From an uncultured Lachnospiraceae bacterium (GTDB lineage: Bacteria > Bacillota > Clostridia > Lachnospirales > Lachnospiraceae), in NCBI GenBank assembly GCA_949948715.1, contig CATLGW010000031.1, forward strand, positions 1-32,685: 32,685 nt of DNA, read 5' to 3'. The position numbers were made by a program, and so were the translations under genes. Below, piece after piece: positions 32,037-32,685 of this stretch. The number at the start of each line of letters is the position of its first letter. The first letter of the stretch is position 1. Under the pieces are notes generated by a model. The model was given only the letters and a program-made list of their open reading frames with translations, was not told where the DNA came from and searched no databases.

Positions 32037-32231
32037 ATGGAAAGCAAAGAGAAAAGTGAACTGGAAAATTTAGAAGTGTCCCCCAAATTTATTTATGAAG
32101 AACCGCTTGGCAGGATACAACAGTACAGAAGAAAAATAACTGATATGGTTGGTCAGGTTGAAGAAGAAAGGTTTTTAAAAGCTATATACATATCCGTATC
32201 CGAATACTTAGAAGAAAATGAGCCGGGTTAA
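32037..32231 (+). CDS. Small acidic protein of unknown function
   Basis: A 64-residue, charged, helical peptide (ELENLEVSPKFIYEEPLGRIQQYRRKITDMVGQVEEERFLKAIY). I do not recognise the family; the second half could be a coiled coil, as in small phage accessory proteins. AAGGAGAGGG lies 7-15 bases before ATG 32037, and a TTGACA (31981-31986) with a poor -10 box precedes it. The stop lies in the loop of a terminator. It faces a leftward XRE gene, ending six bases apart. Confidence 0.6.
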   Translation: MESKEKSELENLEVSPKFIYEEPLGRIQQYRRKITDMVGQVEEERFLKAIYISVSEYLEENEPG

Positions 32232-32245
32232 CCGGCTCAATCTTT
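32219..32245. terminator. Bidirectional terminator between convergent small genes
   Basis: TGAGCCGG (32219-32226) pairs with CCGGCTCA (32232-32239) around a 5-base loop that holds the TAA of the rightward gene; TCTTTTT follows. In the other direction a T-rich run (TTTTCTTC) follows, so the XRE gene ending at 32237 is served too. Confidence 0.72.
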
Positions 32246-32608
32246 TTGAATTTCTAACAATTTCTTCATAAATTCCTCAATTTTTTTCAAGACGCTTGGA
32301 TCAGTTTCGGCAATGGCGTTCACCCAGCGCATAATTGTTTCATCATATGCCCGTTGTAATTTTCCGACGTTCGAAAAATAACGATTGTCTTTGCAATCAT
32401 TTATATCCATATCGCCTTTGTTATATCTAAGCCAATCTTCGCTTATATTGAATTCCCGACAGACATCCTTAATTATATGGTCAGTAATATTTTTGCTTCC
32501 ACTTTCTAATGCTGGTATATGTCCCCTGGACTCTATTCCTATCTTTTTTCCAAACTCTGTATCACTCCTCTCATTTACTATTGTACGCTGTTCGCAAAGA
32601 AATATCAA
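32237..32608 (-). CDS. XRE-family phage-repressor-like regulator, atypical N-terminus
   Basis: A 123-residue HTH protein. TEFGKKIGIESRGHIPALESGSKNITDHIIKDVCREFNISEDWLRYNKGD (about 17-65) contains HTH helices 2-5 and the end typical of phage repressors. The C-terminal region is a helical tail (RAYDETIMRWVNAIAETDP, VLKKIEEFMKKLLEIQKD). The only start in frame is a TTG at 32608, preceded at once by a stop, and helix 1 (FLCEQRTIVNE) is shorter than usual, so the beginning may be frameshifted or degraded. It lies at the end of the window and may be the element's immunity repressor. Confidence 0.65.
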   Translation of the reverse strand: MIFLCEQRTIVNERSDTEFGKKIGIESRGHIPALESGSKNITDHIIKDVCREFNISEDWLRYNKGDMDINDCKDNRYFSNVGKLQRAYDETIMRWVNAIAETDPSVLKKIEEFMKKLLEIQKD

Positions 32609-32685
32609 TCATTATTCATCGTTTGCTTTACGGTTTGTTTCCTGTGGGAATTTTGAGACAACAAAACCCTGGCACATTTAGCACC

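Larger units (their letters stand above)
28802..32685. mobile_element. Left end of a serine-recombinase element (prophage/ICE-like), continues past window
   Basis: From about 28802 composition turns AT-rich and content is mobile: a large serine recombinase reading toward the junction, a small XRE, HicB antitoxin, RelE-type toxin and antitoxin, and another XRE. No structural phage, conjugation or terminase gene is seen in these 3.9 kb, so the type is undecided. The right end is outside the window. Confidence 0.75.

Noticed and set aside
28802..32685. CRISPR array or known anti-phage system in the element
   Set aside because: No regularly spaced direct repeats, nuclease or restriction gene was found; only regulators and toxin-antitoxin-type genes are visible.

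Overview
The window reads as a chromosomal segment of a spore-forming, gut-type Clostridia, most likely Lachnospiraceae. The grounds are clostridial-type Shine-Dalgarno sequences, TTGACA/TATAAT promoters with 17-bp spacers, a TrpB2-type enzyme, a leucine-biosynthesis-like DRE-TIM synthase without a regulatory domain, a PadR/HAAS pair, two chemoreceptors and a SleL/YaaH-like LysM-GH18 gene with a SigE-like promoter. No species is assigned. Composition changes along the window: about 1-3300 and everything after about 28800 are clearly more AT-rich than the middle, which suggests two acquired ends around a core.

Layout. 1-1186: a fold-rich stretch of unknown nature, a P-loop ATPase/kinase-like gene and a startless gene fragment. 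1191-6185 (+): MATE-like transporter, HAD hydrolase, S66 (LdcA/MccF-like) carboxypeptidase, RtcB-family RNA ligase and a DUF5713-like protein, closed by a strong terminator. 6295-10234: DUF6512-like membrane protein (-), chemoreceptor and lipoprotein cyclophilin (+), HAAS/DUF1700 membrane protein with its PadR repressor (-). 10576-11989 (+): DUF4038/GH140-like glycosidase and tRNA-Ala(CGC). 12103-15715 (-): an operon of two ankyrin-repeat proteins and a lipoprotein. 15973-18916 (+): NSS-family Na+ symporter with a structured leader, then an isopropylmalate/Re-citrate synthase-like enzyme behind a 42-bp perfect palindrome. 18982-24636: GNAT acetyltransferase (-), XRE regulator, second chemoreceptor, and a MarR-MATE pair with a palindromic promoter-operator. 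24772-25145: an orphan colicin-DNase-type immunity protein and a nested inverted repeat. 25190-27967: TrpB2 and a NimA-like flavoprotein (-), endonuclease III (+).

From 28046 a LysM-GH18 cortex-hydrolase-like gene runs as expected to about 28801, where its homology stops inside the catalytic domain. A large serine recombinase follows at once, and then an AT-rich cargo (XRE regulators, HicB, RelE-type toxin with antitoxin, small ORFs) runs off the window. I read this as the left end of an integrated element (prophage or ICE) that splits a probable mother-cell sporulation gene. This is the same arrangement as the skin-type intervening elements that are excised during sporulation, and it is the most interesting observation here, though excision itself is inference.

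A second theme is regulatory. Four promoters (near 10350, 17420, 22695 and 31830) have core -35/-10 boxes lying inside or beside inverted repeats, next to or upstream of PadR, MarR and toxin-antitoxin genes. That suggests autoregulated repressor sites.
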